A stretch of 64,000 nucleotides of DNA, from NCBI GenBank assembly GCA_035236585.1, contig CP141139.1, forward strand, positions 36,837,217 to 36,901,216, read 5' to 3'. Under the pieces are notes generated by a model, which saw nothing but the letters and a program-made list of their open reading frames with translations, did not search any database and was not told where the DNA came from. This document shows positions 36,035-47,926 of this stretch, in pieces. Positions within the stretch are counted from its first letter, which is position 1; the number at the start of each line of letters is the position of its first letter. The DNA is from Warburgia ugandensis. Taxonomy: Eukaryota > Streptophyta > Magnoliopsida > Canellales > Canellaceae. Made by a program: the position numbers and the translations under genes.

Positions 36035-36900
36035 CGTGGTTCCTGACATGGCTGGCCTGGATGTTAACGTCAACATCTATGACACACTTCCTGATCACTA
36101 CCTATGCCTCTAGTTTGTCGCCATGCTGGTCGACCCTGTTGCTGAATCACCTTCCTGGTGGCAAACTTCCTCTTCTACAGCCCTCCTGACATAGGCCTAA
36201 GACCACTAAATCTACTCCTGTCTCTACTGACATCTCTTAGCACATGCTCTAGGATGGAGGCAAGCTATAGTGGGCCGAGAAGTCAATATCTGACACTTCA
36301 GATCAAAGTTTAGGCCTCTAACAAACTTCTATGCTGCCTTCAACTCTGTAGAGCACACATTTGGTGCAAACTGGGGCAACCAAGAGAACTCTACCTCGTA
36401 TACATTACAATTCTTGTACCTTACACAAGTGTCATAAAGTCTAGTACCATCTTCTCTTGAAGATGGGGAGGAAGGAACCTATCCATAAAAACGGCCTTGA
36501 AGTCGTCCCATGCAATAATGTTACCATCCTCAAAGCAATTCCTCCTAGCCATTGGCCACCACTATGATGCATCACCTGTGAGGACAAAAGTGGTCACTGT
36601 CACCCTGCGATCCTCTGACATAGCCATGGCCTCAAAGATACTCTCCACATTGAATAACCATGAGTTAGCAGCCTCTGTGCTGTCTCTCCGTGAAAACTTG
36701 GGAGCTATCCTCTTAAATCTCTCAAGGAGGTTGTCTACTAAAGGACGCTCCTCTCCCTCTGGGTCTACTGCCTCTCCTACACTGGACGTACCAACTGAGG
36801 CTCGCAATCTCTGTGTCATCCACTGAAATAAAAGGTCGATGACCTCATCCACTGGGTCGCCTTAGGCCCCATCTGTGGCTGCCTACTTATCATGTGATGA
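36035..36900 (-). pseudogene. gag remnant (chromovirus)
   Basis: On the minus strand 36852-36562 is open and reads RFKRIAPKFSRRDSTEAANSW followed by LFNVESIFEAMAMSE, the N-terminal half of a Retrotrans_gag domain. The middle (36560-36430) continues in another frame with a WDDFKAVFMDRFLP-like block. Beyond it the sequence is Arg/Gln-rich up to the knuckle. Frameshifts separate the parts. Confidence 0.75.
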
Positions 36901-37072
36901 TGATGACAAGCCGTCACTACATCTCTGGGGATCCATCTATGACAATAATGGAGATTTCTAATAAGACTTCTTTCCTAATTATCATGACTAAGTTCCCTCC
37001 ACATACTAAAACTTAATTTCATAAGTGTTGACACATTGTCCCTTGATGACTTTAATTGTGATTAGTGTGGAT

Positions 37073-37086
37073 GGGCTCTGATACTA
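37073..37086 (-). other. primer-binding site for initiator tRNA-Met
   Basis: The minus strand reads TAGTATCAGAGCCC, one change from TGGTATCAGAGCCC, the initiator-Met site of many plant LTR elements. It lies five bases inside the LTR end at 37092. Confidence 0.75.
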
Positions 37087-37091
37087 AAATC

Positions 37092-40000
37092 TGTAACATC
37101 CTGGGTTTTTCAAACTTTTATTCATTCTAATTTGAAAGGCAGTGGAAATTTTCTTGTTTTTGAAAACAGGATTAGAGTGATAATATATAAGAAGGTTTAA
37201 AACTCACCAACTACATTCTAGGTGTTAACTAAGAAAACCCCCATGTATGAGTAAAATAATAATCATCTAACCTAAGGATGGTTAGAGATACATGCCACAG
37301 GATCTATCACACAGTCACAATTAGAGTCACAATCCACATAAGTAACTTAGGACAATTATGCTACAAGTATCCAAAGTGTCAACAAAAGTCTTGACTTATG
37401 TACAATACTCAAAAAGGAAAATCCTATACATGGATTTCTAGCAAACAAAAAGTATATTCTTCTCATGTCTAAAGTGATCTTGTCACTTTTGCCTTCTCAT
37501 AATTCTGCACTCCTAAACTACCTAAGGTGTCACCTGAAATGTTTGGTTGTAGGGTGTGAGCAAAAACAACAGCTCATAGTAGGATGAAAAACTAATACAA
37601 GAAAGAATGCCTAAATAGGTCAAATAGTAGCATAAGTATAAGCACATATATAATTTATGCATATATGCATATATGATTATGAAAAAGAATTTTTGATGCA
37701 TGTGTGATAAAGATCCCTAATGTCTACTAAAGTCAATGTTGGCTACAAAGTCAGAAATAAACTTACAAATATATTAAAATCTATGCAGGTCAAAACCAAT
37801 GCTGTCACATCAAGGCATAAAACCTCTGATCCACAAATGTGTAAAGCCATGACCACATCACCGTGGGAAAAACTAATCACTCAAATCACAATGGCATACT
37901 GTCCTGCCACCCTAGACGAGGTGTAACGCTTGAGACATGACCCACATAAATATCACACTGACTAGACACCTATGCTCGTAAAGCCCTACCATCATCCACA
38001 GGTGACTATCATGACCTCTACATTTGCTCGTGGATACCTTCACAAACCATAACTCACTGGACCTCATGGGGTCTACTCGGCTACCACTAAGAGTGCTTCC
38101 CCATGAGAAGTTACTCCTACTGCCTATTGTCTTCATTGCAAGGCTAGTATCAAATCATCTCAAAGGTCAGTGGCCAACTACACCTCCTAGCATAGGGTCT
38201 CAGGACTTATAGCACACAATAGGCCTCTAGGACTTATGGTACTCCTAGAGCACCGGTTGAGTGATCCAAGACTTAGGGCACTCTAAGAGTGCCTGCCCAA
38301 AACATCGATGAAATCCATATCTATAAGGACTTGTAGCTACTCGGAGAGCACTGGCCTAAACATCAATAAAACTGCATCAATCAAGACTTACGTTCACTCA
38401 TAGAGTGCCTGCTAAACATCGACGAAATCTATAATCATCAGGACTTACAGCTGCTCATAGAGTGCTTACCTAAATATCGGCAAAATCCAAAACTATTGAT
38501 GTGTAAAACAAATCCAAGGTTTATGAGGATTTATCATAGTCCAAAGCCTAGGTGGTTAAGCCTAAATAGAAAACTATGAGAGGTTTCAATCTTAGGTTTA
38601 ATTAATTTTTTCAAATTATCCAAGTTTTAATCAAAGGGTAATTTGATAATTTCTCATACTTTAGCCTAAATCATCTTTTTACCCTTGCTCATATCTGGTT
38701 TATAAATTCTATTGTATTAATCAATCTTATGGTAAAATGGAGGGTGAATTTTTATCAAGGGATTCAACTTATTCCTATAATTATTTAAAATGTTAACCTA
38801 AGGGTAGTTTTGTAATTTCCTCCTATTGGGTGAATTTACCTTTATACCCTTCATCATTTCTAATTGATGGGTGGGTTGTATTACACTTAGTGTTAGTGAA
38901 GTACACTAAAAATTTGTTGCTTTCCTAGCTCAATATATATAAATTTTAACAAAAATTTCTTTATACTAGAATTTTAGAATTTCTAGAAATTCTACATAAG
39001 TCATATTTTTATATTGAAATTTCCTAGAACTGGAATTCTCAAATGAATCAAGAATTCCAGCCATCTTCTACCTCTTGAACATGTTCTCTTGCCATTTTTG
39101 AGCATACAGTAAGATGAATTCTAGTGCCATTCCAGAGCTGTTATTTGTAAGTTTACAATATTTAATATCAAATTCCTCATCCAAGTCAAATTTCATTTCA
39201 GAAAACTCAACCAAATAGAGTTATTTAAGATCAAGAATCTGGTATGTTTCCTATATGCATAAGAGTAGAAACAGTACCATACTTGGTTTGTTGGCTAGAG
39301 CTTTTTAATCACATTAAGTGTATCTTTAGAAGTAGGTTCTATTAAAAACTGTATATTGCAATGTCATCTTTAAAACCTAGATCTTGTTTTCCGTAAACAC
39401 TCATTGGTTTAAGAGATTTTCATATGGGACTTGGGCATCCAAGATTGCCAGTAAGTAGAAATCTAGGCACGTCCATTCCCCTACTCCTATTTTCCCACTC
39501 AATTTGTCCTTCTTTGATTGCAATTCTAATTAATTTACATGCTAAATTTCAAATTCAATCTACAAAGAGTAAGACCCAAATTTCACTGTCTTAATTTGAT
39601 TAAAATCTAAGAGTTTTAAGGATGGGAATGGGTGTACCTTGCATGCCTGTATGCAGGAGGAACATGGTGCACTCAATCCTTGTTCTTGCTTCAATTCATG
39701 TAAAAGTTATAGAAACTACTCCAAACAACTATTTGATGGCATCCAATGCAAGTTTAAATGCTTAGAAAGAAAACTCAAGTATGAATTTTGAAAAGAGGAA
39801 AATTTAAGGATGTATCTAACTTGGTGAGCATCTCTTGTTCATCAGTTCTACCCACAGTCCAGAAACAGAGCATTCTTGATTTTTTTTCATGAAATCATGC
39901 AACATTCAAGAATCATGCTTCAAAATTAAACATACACATCTTGGGAATATGAAATTGCATCATAAATAGAATAAATCATAGTTAAATTCATAAATTAACC

Positions 40001-40451
40001 AAATCTAAGCAAGATCATCAAAGATCTGTATGATTTTTGGTTGAACATGCAAAAACCATATGCATGAAGTTTTAAGAGGAAAAATCACACGATTTTGAGC
40101 TTGGCTAGTCCAAGCCTCTATTAGTGATTCATCCTACGATGATCCCCTACTTGATTCAGAGCTTCCTCAAGACATAGCTCCACTCTTTCTTTCTTTTTCC
40201 TCTTATTGAGTTGCAGGGAGTTCACCTGCATGAACTCCTTCTCCACCCAATTCTTCCCTGTCTCAAACTTTCCTAGCCCCCTTCCAAGGTCTCTGTCTCC
40301 CTCTCCTTTAAATCGTCAAAGTCCACTAGTTTCTCCACTCTTTTTGGAAACCCCTCTCCTTTCTATGCATGGCTGGAATTCTAGCCTTTTCCTTTCTTTT
40401 CTTCTCCATTATATACTTAGAAGGTTGAAAGAAAAAAAAACAGGTGTCACA
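37092..40451 (-). repeat. 5' LTR of the minus-strand chromovirus (outer end uncertain)
   Basis: The inner end is firm: TGTAACATCCTGGG on the plus strand (minus ...GGATGTTACA) directly beside the primer site. The outer end is less certain. GGTGTCACA at 40443-40451 is a candidate giving 3.36 kb, but the LTR may run on toward 40.9 kb. A tandem array at 38200-38490 links it to the long LTR-like element at 18420. The part at 40180-40400 is pyrimidine-rich. A 102-codon open stretch at 40206-40514 has no recognisable domain. Confidence 0.6.
38200..38490 (-). repeat. 57-bp tandem repeat in the chromovirus LTR
   Basis: GACTTA or GACTTG recurs at 38203, 38231, 38270, 38328, 38385 and 38442; the last four give spacings of 58, 57 and 57. 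Units carry AGAGTGCCTGCC, AAACATCGAYGAAATC and similar text. The reverse complement resembles 21430-21620. Confidence 0.75.
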
Positions 40452-41070
40452 TGGGACCAGCCAACTACCATGGAAAGGTTTACCCACATGGTTGGCTGGA
40501 TCTCCCCCATCTAGCCTCAAATCTAATTATATTCAATTTCTTGGTTTTCAATAAAAACCCCCATTAGCTTGACATTTTACAATTAAACCCCATTAAGGTA
40601 CAATTTCTCAATTGTACCCTGACAACAATTCATCTATTTTTAAAATTCCAAGCTAATTAGTTAGAATTTTATTCTAGGATTTTAATGAAGTTTAGGTTAG
40701 TATCTCTCCTTATTAGTGGTCTAACTTTTTCTTTAATTTAACATCAATTTATATTATTTTTATTTTTATTTACCCACTTAAGGTCAATTTTAAGGAAATT
40801 ATCAAATATCCTACTTTTTTTTTTTTTTTTTTTTTTCTAAAATCTTCATTTCTAATTGCTCGTGTTAACCTAATAATCATTTCTAACACTTCAATCTAAC
40901 TAAATTTCTCAACGTGCTCATTCTATTCTTCATTTCCACCTCTAAATCTTACTCTAAAATCAACAAAATAAATTTTTATCATTTTTTGTAAAAATATAAC
41001 TTTATTTATCATATTTGTGTAATTACATGTATTACAATTACATGGCCTTTTCTTTATGTCATTGTTCTAA
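40452..41070. other. AT-rich interval with a 22-base T run
   Basis: I see no gene. A run of 22 T lies at 40815-40836. The stretch could be the outer part of the chromovirus LTR, or the beginning of CACTA copy A; no CACTA 5' terminus was found. Confidence 0.4.
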
Positions 41071-41089
41071 TATCATTGTGTTCTTCTTT

Positions 41090-43450
41090 ATCGTAATGAT
41101 GGAACGAGAAGAACATCAAAATGAAGATTATGGCTAAAATGAAGAGTATGAACAAGAGGCTAACATGAGCACTACTTAAAAGAGAAAGGGCAGAGGGTGA
41201 ACAACAATAGAAGAGGTTATCAGGAGAAAGTCTATGGGAATTAAAGAAACTGTCCAATACAACAGCAGGGGGCATGAGATAGGTGAGAGTGCAGCCACTT
41301 ATAGTAGTTTCCTCTACTCTACAATAAGAAGCATGATTCCTAACACATTTGAGGACTGGAGACATATGCAATCATCGACAAAAGATTCAATATGAAAAAT
41401 GGAGAAGGTACATAAACATTAATAACATGTATTATATAATTTATAACTTATCTTATTTTCAAATATAGTAATTTGATGTGTACTTTACAAACTATCTTTG
41501 ACGTGCCTGATGACAAGAAGATGTGTGCTTTGCAAGTAGCTGGTGAGCAATGAGGAAAATGGAAGAATTACCTTATTCGCAATTACATAGCTCCATATGT
41601 CAACAATCCGTTGAGGCAGTTCACAGTGCCTGCCATTTACTCTTAACATCATTGCAAGAGGGTTGGATTGCATTTGTATAGAACTGCATTTTCCCTAAAT
41701 TTGAGGTATGTGCATGAAACAAATATGCAGTACCACCTGTCTAGGTTGGGCTACGCTTGTTTAGAAGAGTGCAAATTAAGCATCTGTAATAATTTATCCC
41801 TTTCAAATTAATACTACTATAGTTATATACATTTTGTTCTCTAACTATAGTATCTTTACTTGACAATAAAATAAAGTTTGAACTATGAAACCCATTGATC
41901 ACTCCATCCTTTAGAAGATGGGGCATTTAGTGGGCTGTACTAGCAATAAGTTCTCAAATGAAAGTAATATACAAATTGCTTATCACATTGTATGTGGTTT
42001 CACCTGTCTATAAATTTTATACAATTAATTAGATGACATGATCATGTCTTTCTAATTAAATTTTGTAGCACACTCTTACCTAAGAAAGTACAACTACAGG
42101 AATTCTAAGCAGCATTACTACAAATAAGGACATCATGTATAAGGTTATGGGTAGTAAGAAGGACCAACCTAGTCGAGTTAGGGGCATGAGTCTAAATTCT
42201 TTGGTAAAGGAAGATTACCTATAGTTTAAGATGATGTGGAGGCCTACAATGAGCTAGTTGAGAAAATAATGACGGATATATTTAGTCAGTTGTGCAAGGG
42301 AGGTTTGATGATAGTTACTCCATTCCCTACACATAATTTTTGCAGTGTCCCTATACCTCCATCAAATGCAAGCTACAATTTTCCAACTGAAGAAGATCAT
42401 AAAGGACATATAGCATCCCTCAAAAAGGAAATTCCAGCCCAGGGGGTTTATATATATAGACAAAATTGGAAATTTTCATTGTCCTTCTATAATAATTCTC
42501 TATGTGAAACTATCTATTGTATATTTAATTTGTAGGTGGGTCAATGCCTATTTGCCTTGGATTCTTGTTAAAACATCATGGTAGTTGGTTCATGCTATGA
42601 TCATAAATCAATAGTTTTGCATAGAATTAGTATGCCACCACATACTAAGCTGGTGTCCATTACCATGCCTTTAATGCCAATGCCTACCTACCATTCCCAT
42701 TAGAAATGGAAAATATTATAACAATTGGGGAAGTAGTTGCAAATCACATAGCTTGGTCGAAGGCACTAGTCATTTTCATAGAGTCCACAGTATGTATCTT
42801 ATCATACTATCTTCCTCATCAATATTTTTTAGCTAGAGATCTCAATTTAATTATTTAATAACTTTATACAATTAATCCATAACAACATGCGGCATTGAGG
42901 TTAATCACCTTTGCAGTATCCACCTATTGCTACTGCACCAATGGAACATGTACTTGTATATATCTTTATTTTATTTTTCATCATAAATTACGTCCTCTTC
43001 ATTGATTAATATTATTTAGTGGAAATTTTTTACATCTTTTACACCAATCATCTAAGGAGTGTGGAAGTCCTACTTAACATGCCCCGATCCCTAAGGTTAA
43101 TATACTGTCTCATAAACCATGATATGGCAATCAATCCTATTTGTATCAAGGAGGGAGTGCTTGCCGAGGACGTTGTTGAAGTACCACTTATGGCAGAGGA
43201 CCTATTACAAGTTTGTTATGGGATCAACTCGAGCACCCTCACAGTATTTCCTACATGGGGTATATGCATATACTTGCTTATAAAATATTTGACATTTACA
43301 TATTATATTTTCAGCTTACAGGTAGTAATTATTTCTTTTATGTAGCTTCTTGAATGATGCGACTAACCTTTCTGAGGGTGAGGGTACACTTTACCAATTC
43401 CTTGACCTTGACATCAGTTCTAGAGTAGCAGAGCAATGACCAATAGAGAG
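41090..43450 (+). pseudogene. TnpA-like (Transposase_24) gene remnant of CACTA copy A
   Basis: Exon-like pieces read KETVQYNSRGHEIGE (about 41250-41290), MIPNTFEDWRHM (41335-41370), and VPDDKKMCALQVAGEQ (41503-41550) before a stop and GKWKNYLIRNYIAPYVNNPL. Together they are the Transposase_24 pattern. Later pieces at 42236-42430 (DVEAYNELVEKIM) and 42536-42800 correspond to the C-terminal GQCLFALDS...VSITMP and GEVVANHIAW blocks of plant CACTA proteins. AT-rich gaps between them look like introns. The product would bind the subterminal repeats. Stops and shifts make it a pseudogene. Confidence 0.6.
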
Positions 43451-43579
43451 GCATATTTAAGATATTTTATTAGGCTTCTTTTGCTGCTCTCAGGGACATG
43501 GCTTAATGATTTTTAATTTTCTTATTTTCTTGTCAACTTATTCTACACTTAAAGATTGTCAACTTCCATTACAATCCAT

Positions 43580-44300
43580 ATGACTATCTATATAGGTCTC
43601 ATTGGACACGACTCGTCTTGGATGCGAATGGTGGCCATGCTTTCTTTTTTTATTTTTGTAGATTGCACATCCGCCCCACCCTCATAGAAAATATAAAAAA
43701 GAATTTTTTTTTCATATTTAATATGTAGATAAGTAATTTATTATTCATCTGTAATGCATTAGAAATTTAAATTTGTAGAGCTTGGATTGAATGGGTTAAT
43801 ATCACCAAGACTATACAACCACTAAAACTCATTTGGAAGAATGTCAAGTTATATGAAACAGTTAATTACTTTAAGTTACCACTAATTAAACCTACATCAT
43901 AACATATGATATTTATGAGTTCTTTTTTATTATCCTTGTTGCATAGTGCCCTAAACAATAATCTAATTGAGCGTGCGGGTATTATGCCCTAAGATACATG
44001 AGGACCCTAATATTTGATTGTATTTTTATCTCCCATTTAAGAAAGGTAGAACACTTTTTAACTTTTCATAATCTCGTATTTTTCTATAGTTTTTAAGGAT
44101 CTAGCTAAAAAAATTGGGCTTAATTAAATATGTTGTATTTTAGGATGCTATGCTTTATGAGTGGGCAAACAAGAAGAGTTACTCTAGAGTAAATCTTAAT
44201 AAAATACTAACTGAATGAGTTGAGTAAGTAATGAGTTTTAATTAGATCACTTGGAACAACTACATGAACCTGAAATACATAATAAAGTATTTTTTTCATT
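43580..44300 (+). pseudogene. Ulp1-type (C48) cysteine peptidase remnant in CACTA copy A
   Basis: HWTRLVLDANGGHAFFF (His codon 43600-43602) gives the catalytic His-Trp block. After an intron-like gap, CGYYALRYMRTLIFD (Cys codon 43974-43976) gives the catalytic Cys block, normally ECGYYVMRYM. A last block at 44160-44260 reads KKSYSRVNLNKILTE and is shared with copy B. Ulp1-like domains cleave SUMO-type conjugates and are known from captured genes in plant Mutator and CACTA elements. The Asp after the His block is not preserved and frames are broken. Confidence 0.6.
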
Positions 44301-44869
44301 CACTTGTTTGTGTTCCTTTACAATTTATATATTCTTTAGAAATTTGGACTTTGGAAATAAATTAGTATGGATGAAGTGAATTTAGAGCTTGTTATATTTG
44401 ATGTTTTATTTTTCATATTTATAAAGAATTTTTGAAGTATCAAGTGTATAGAATGCTTGTTATTCAATGTATACATAGGTGGTAGTGTATCAAGAAAGAT
44501 GTCGACGCATTGTACTAGATGTTGGTTTCAAATGTGTATGAAGATTGAAGTGTTAGGTGTATATGATTTTTGGTTAATTTTTCATGTTTATAAAGATTGT
44601 TTGAAGTATTAGGTTTATAGAATGTTGGTGGAGATTAAAGTATTAGGTGTATATGATGTTTGGAAATCAATGTCTGCAAGTGGTATTGTATCCAAAAGTG
44701 GATGAATGTTGTATTGGGAACATGCTTTGAATACTTATAAAGATTGTTTGAGTATCAGGTGATACATGTGATACTGCTTGTTATTCAATTGTATATAGAT
44801 GATATTGCTTGAGTACTAGGGTGTTTGTTATTCAATTGTACACATGTGATACTACTAGGATATAAAATT

Positions 44870-45428
44870 GAAAAAAAAAAAACTTTTAAAGTCATTTAGT
44901 GATAAATGACTTCAAAATTCTACACTTTTAAAGACCTTTAACTATAAACAACTTTAAAAGTTTTCTCTTTTGAAGCCATTTAGTGTAAGCGACTTCAAAA
45001 GTCCGTGAAAATGTTTTGATTTTGAAGTTGCTTAAACAAAAATGGCTTTAAAAACCATACACTTCAGAAGTTGTTTAGCTTAAGAGACTTTAAAACTCCA
45101 TTGAAAAAGGTAGGGCTTTTGAAGGCGCTTGGACAAATACAACTTCAAAAGTCACCCACTTTAGAAGTCATTTTTCTTAAGCGACTTTAAAACTCCATTG
45201 AAAAGGTTGGGCTTTTGAAGTCATTTTCAAGCAACTTTTAAAGTTGTTTATGTTAATTGACTTTAAAAGTCACATACATTTGAAGTTGCTTACAATAATG
45301 ACTTTAAAATTATTATATAACCGACTTTAAAAATTGGTGACTTTCCAAGTCGGCTCAATAGAAGTCGCTTTCTAAGCAGTTTTGATTATCCTTTTTAACC
45401 AACTTTAAAAGTCCCCTGTCTTGTAGTG
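44870..45428 (+). repeat. CACTA 3' subterminal inverted-repeat field, copy A
   Basis: ACTTTTRAAGTCRYTTA-like motifs and their inverse (TAAGCGACTTCAAAAGT) alternate about every 30-45 bp from 44880 to the terminus. It ends with AAGTCGGCTCAATAGAAGTC, an ACTTTAAAAGTCCCC block and CTTGTAGTG. Such fields are the binding sites of CACTA TnpA proteins. Confidence 0.85.
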
Positions 45429-47926
45429 ATAATTCTCATTAGCAAGCCGTGTTCATAATGACCCTTAGGAGGTGCGTCAAGTTGACAACAAAGTACGATA
45501 GCTTATGGAAATTGTAGAGGAAAGTAAGGAAGTCAAAACATAGGTGAAAGAGAAAAAATAGAAATCTCCTGTTGAAACTAGAGTGGAGGTGCCCAATGTG
45601 CCTAAAGCTCCATTTCCTTAGTTACTGAATAAGGTTAGGAAGGAAACAAATTTCATTGAGCTTATGGATGTATTCAAGCATGTACAAATTGACAATCCAT
45701 TGCTCAATCCCATCAAGGATTTTCCTACTTATGCCTAGTTCTTGAAAGTGCTCTGTACAAGAAAGATAAAGCTTAATGTATAGAAGAAAACTTTCCTCAC
45801 CGAAGAGGTGAACTCTTTGATTCAACATAAGACCTCACCCAAGTTTAGAGACCTGGGGTGGCCTACAATTGCATGCATTATTAAAGACTATGTCATAGAT
45901 AGGGCATTGCTTGATTTAGGGAATAGTGTTAACCTGTTGCCATACTTTTTTCTATGAGCAACTGAGACTCGGTGAGCTCAAATCAACCACTACCATGATG
46001 TAATTGGTAGATAGAGTAGTGAAGATATCACATGGTTTGGTTGAGGATGTTGTGATATAGGTGGATTAATTTTACCACTCAGTTGACTTTATTGTATTGG
46101 ACACCCAACCTGTATCTGATTCCAGTAGTCAGATTACAGTTATATTTGGATGTCCATTCTTAGTGACATCCATTGCCATTATAAACTATAGGAATGGTGT
46201 GATGAAGCTGTCATTCAATTGAAAGTCAAACTCATTGATTTTAATGCCAACCAACAACACTTAGACCTAGATGATTCTCATGAAGTGAATTTGATCGATG
46301 GTCTAATTCAAGAAACTATTCCACCATCATTCATCTCCGACCCACTTAAGTCTTGTCTAAGACATTTTAATGGTGATTTTGATTTAGACAAGTTTATTGA
46401 GGAGGTAAACAATCTTTTAGATGCAGCTCCAATTATGGATACCTTCAAATGGGAACCTCATGTGGAACCACTCCATCAGAGTCTGTCTCATTGCCCTCTA
46501 TGGAGCAACCACCATCTCTGGTCCTAAAGCCCTTACTTGATAATCTCAAGTACTCTTACCTAGGACCAGATGAATTCTTAGCTGTTATATTAGTAGTAGA
46601 CTTACTAGGAACATGAAGGAAAACTACTTAATGTAATGTTCTCAATGAACAAAAGACTGCTCTAAGCTGGACTATAACAGATATCAAGGAGATTTGTTCA
46701 ACTATGTGTATGCACAAGATCCACCAGGAAGAGAATTATAAATCATCTAGGGAAATTCAAAGAAGACTAAACCCCAGATGAAGGATGTGGTAAGAGATGA
46801 AGTCCTTAAGCTTTTAGATTTGGTATAATATACCCCATCTCTAATAGCACTTGGGTTAGCCCCTTTAGGTTGTACCCTAGAAATCTAGTTTCACATTAAT
46901 CAAGAATGAGGACAATGAATTAACACCAACTCGCATGACCAACATGTGGAAAGTTTGCATTGATTACCAAAAATTGAATGCGGTCACTAGGAAAGACCAC
47001 TTTCCTCTTCCCTTTATTGACCAAATGCTTGAAAGGTTAGCTGGTCATAGTTATTATTATATTCTTGATGCTTATTCTGGCTATAATCAAATTCCAATAG
47101 CACCTAAAAATTAGGTGAAGATTACCTTCACTTGCTCTTTTGGGACCTTTACTAACCAATGTATGCCTTTCAACTCTGCAATGCTCTAGCCACTTTCCAA
47201 AGGTGTATTTGAGCATATTTTCTAACATGGTAGAAAGGTTTCTATAGGTGTTCATGGATGACCTCTAGATTTTTTGTTCTTCTTTATAGGAGCGCTAGCA
47301 CCATTTGAAGTTCGTACTTGCAAGGTGTTAGGATAAAAATATAGTATTAAACTAGGAAAAGTGTCATTTAACAAAATGGTATTGTTCTAGGCCATATAAT
47401 ATCACACCATTATATAGACATGGATAGGGCCAAAGTTGATTTAATAGCAAACCTTCCTCCACCAAGGACAGTGAAAGAAATCCACTCGTTTCTAGGTCAT
47501 GTTGGATTCTACAGGAGAATCATCAAGGATTTTAGCAAGATTGCTAAGCCCCTCAGTAATCTACTTACAAAGGAGGCCCCTTTTGATTATGATGAGGACT
47601 ATAAAAGAGCATTTGAGTGGCTAAAGAATGAATTGACATTTGCACCTATCATTTAACCTCCTAACTAGAGAACACTATTTGAGATAATGTGTGATGCTTA
47701 GGACTATGTGATCAGGGCTATTTTGGACCAGCACATTGACAAACTTCCTCATGTGATATACTATGCTAGTGAAACACTAAACAAGCACAACTCAACTGCT
47801 CGACTATAGAAAAAGAGCTGTTGGCAGTCCTATTTGCATTGGATAAGTTTAGATCTTACTTGTTAGATATAAATTTATGGTATATTTAGATCATGCGGCT
47901 CTGAATTGCCTCTTTTCGAAAAAGGA
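45429..47926 (+). mobile_element. Athila/Tat-type Ty3-gypsy retrotransposon, copy 3 (gag end to RNase H)
   Basis: It starts at the CACTA terminus within gag (the text CCCTTAGGAGGTGCGTCAAG matches 16490 of copy 2). It continues through protease (RALLDLGNSVNLLP, about 45905-45945; Asp kept, Ala lost), the ILG-type block and the linker (46219-46527). RT follows with VCIDYQKLNAVTRKDHF, PLPFIDQMLERLAG and YYILDAYSGYNQIPI (46950-47100), then the box FMDD (about 47252) between stops. The RT-RNase H connection at 47420-47656 is open (SFLGHVGFYRRII). RNase H breaks off at LFSKKDV, where an LTR begins at 47927. Confidence 0.85.
46945..47400 (+). pseudogene. reverse transcriptase remnant (copy 3)
   Basis: This is the most complete palm region of the three Athila/Tat-type copies. 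The first catalytic Asp (ILDAYSGYNQIP) and the FMDD box are both present, but stops surround the box and frameshifts occur near 47165 and 47210. Position 47381-47410 carries the intact form of the site into which the long element at 18420 inserted in copy 2. Confidence 0.75.

Larger units (their letters stand above)
32949..37091 (-). mobile_element. chromovirus (Tekay/Del-like) Ty3-gypsy internal region, minus strand
   Basis: Reading from 37091 downward: an initiator-Met primer site, Retrotrans_gag, a zinc knuckle, protease, RT with an FVDDILIYS box, RNase H and integrase ending in FQEGDHVFLRVSPTKGVMRF. These blocks and the tRNA-Met primer fit Tekay/Del-like chromoviruses rather than the Athila/Tat copies. 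Integrase stops at 32949 at an LTR, so the GPY/F end and any chromodomain are missing. Stops and frameshifts occur throughout. Confidence 0.85.
41071..45428 (+). mobile_element. CACTA (En/Spm) DNA transposon, copy A; 5' end not found
   Basis: Transposase_24-type and Ulp1-type coding remnants are followed by an AT-rich region, then about 550 bp of ACTTTTGAAGTC-type subterminal repeats, and the terminus CTTGTAGTG at 45420-45428 (reverse complement CACTACAAG). Outside it the sequence is gag of Athila/Tat-type copy 3, so the element inserted there. No TNP2/TnpD transposase and no 5' CACTA end are visible, which leaves the left limit open. Confidence 0.75.
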
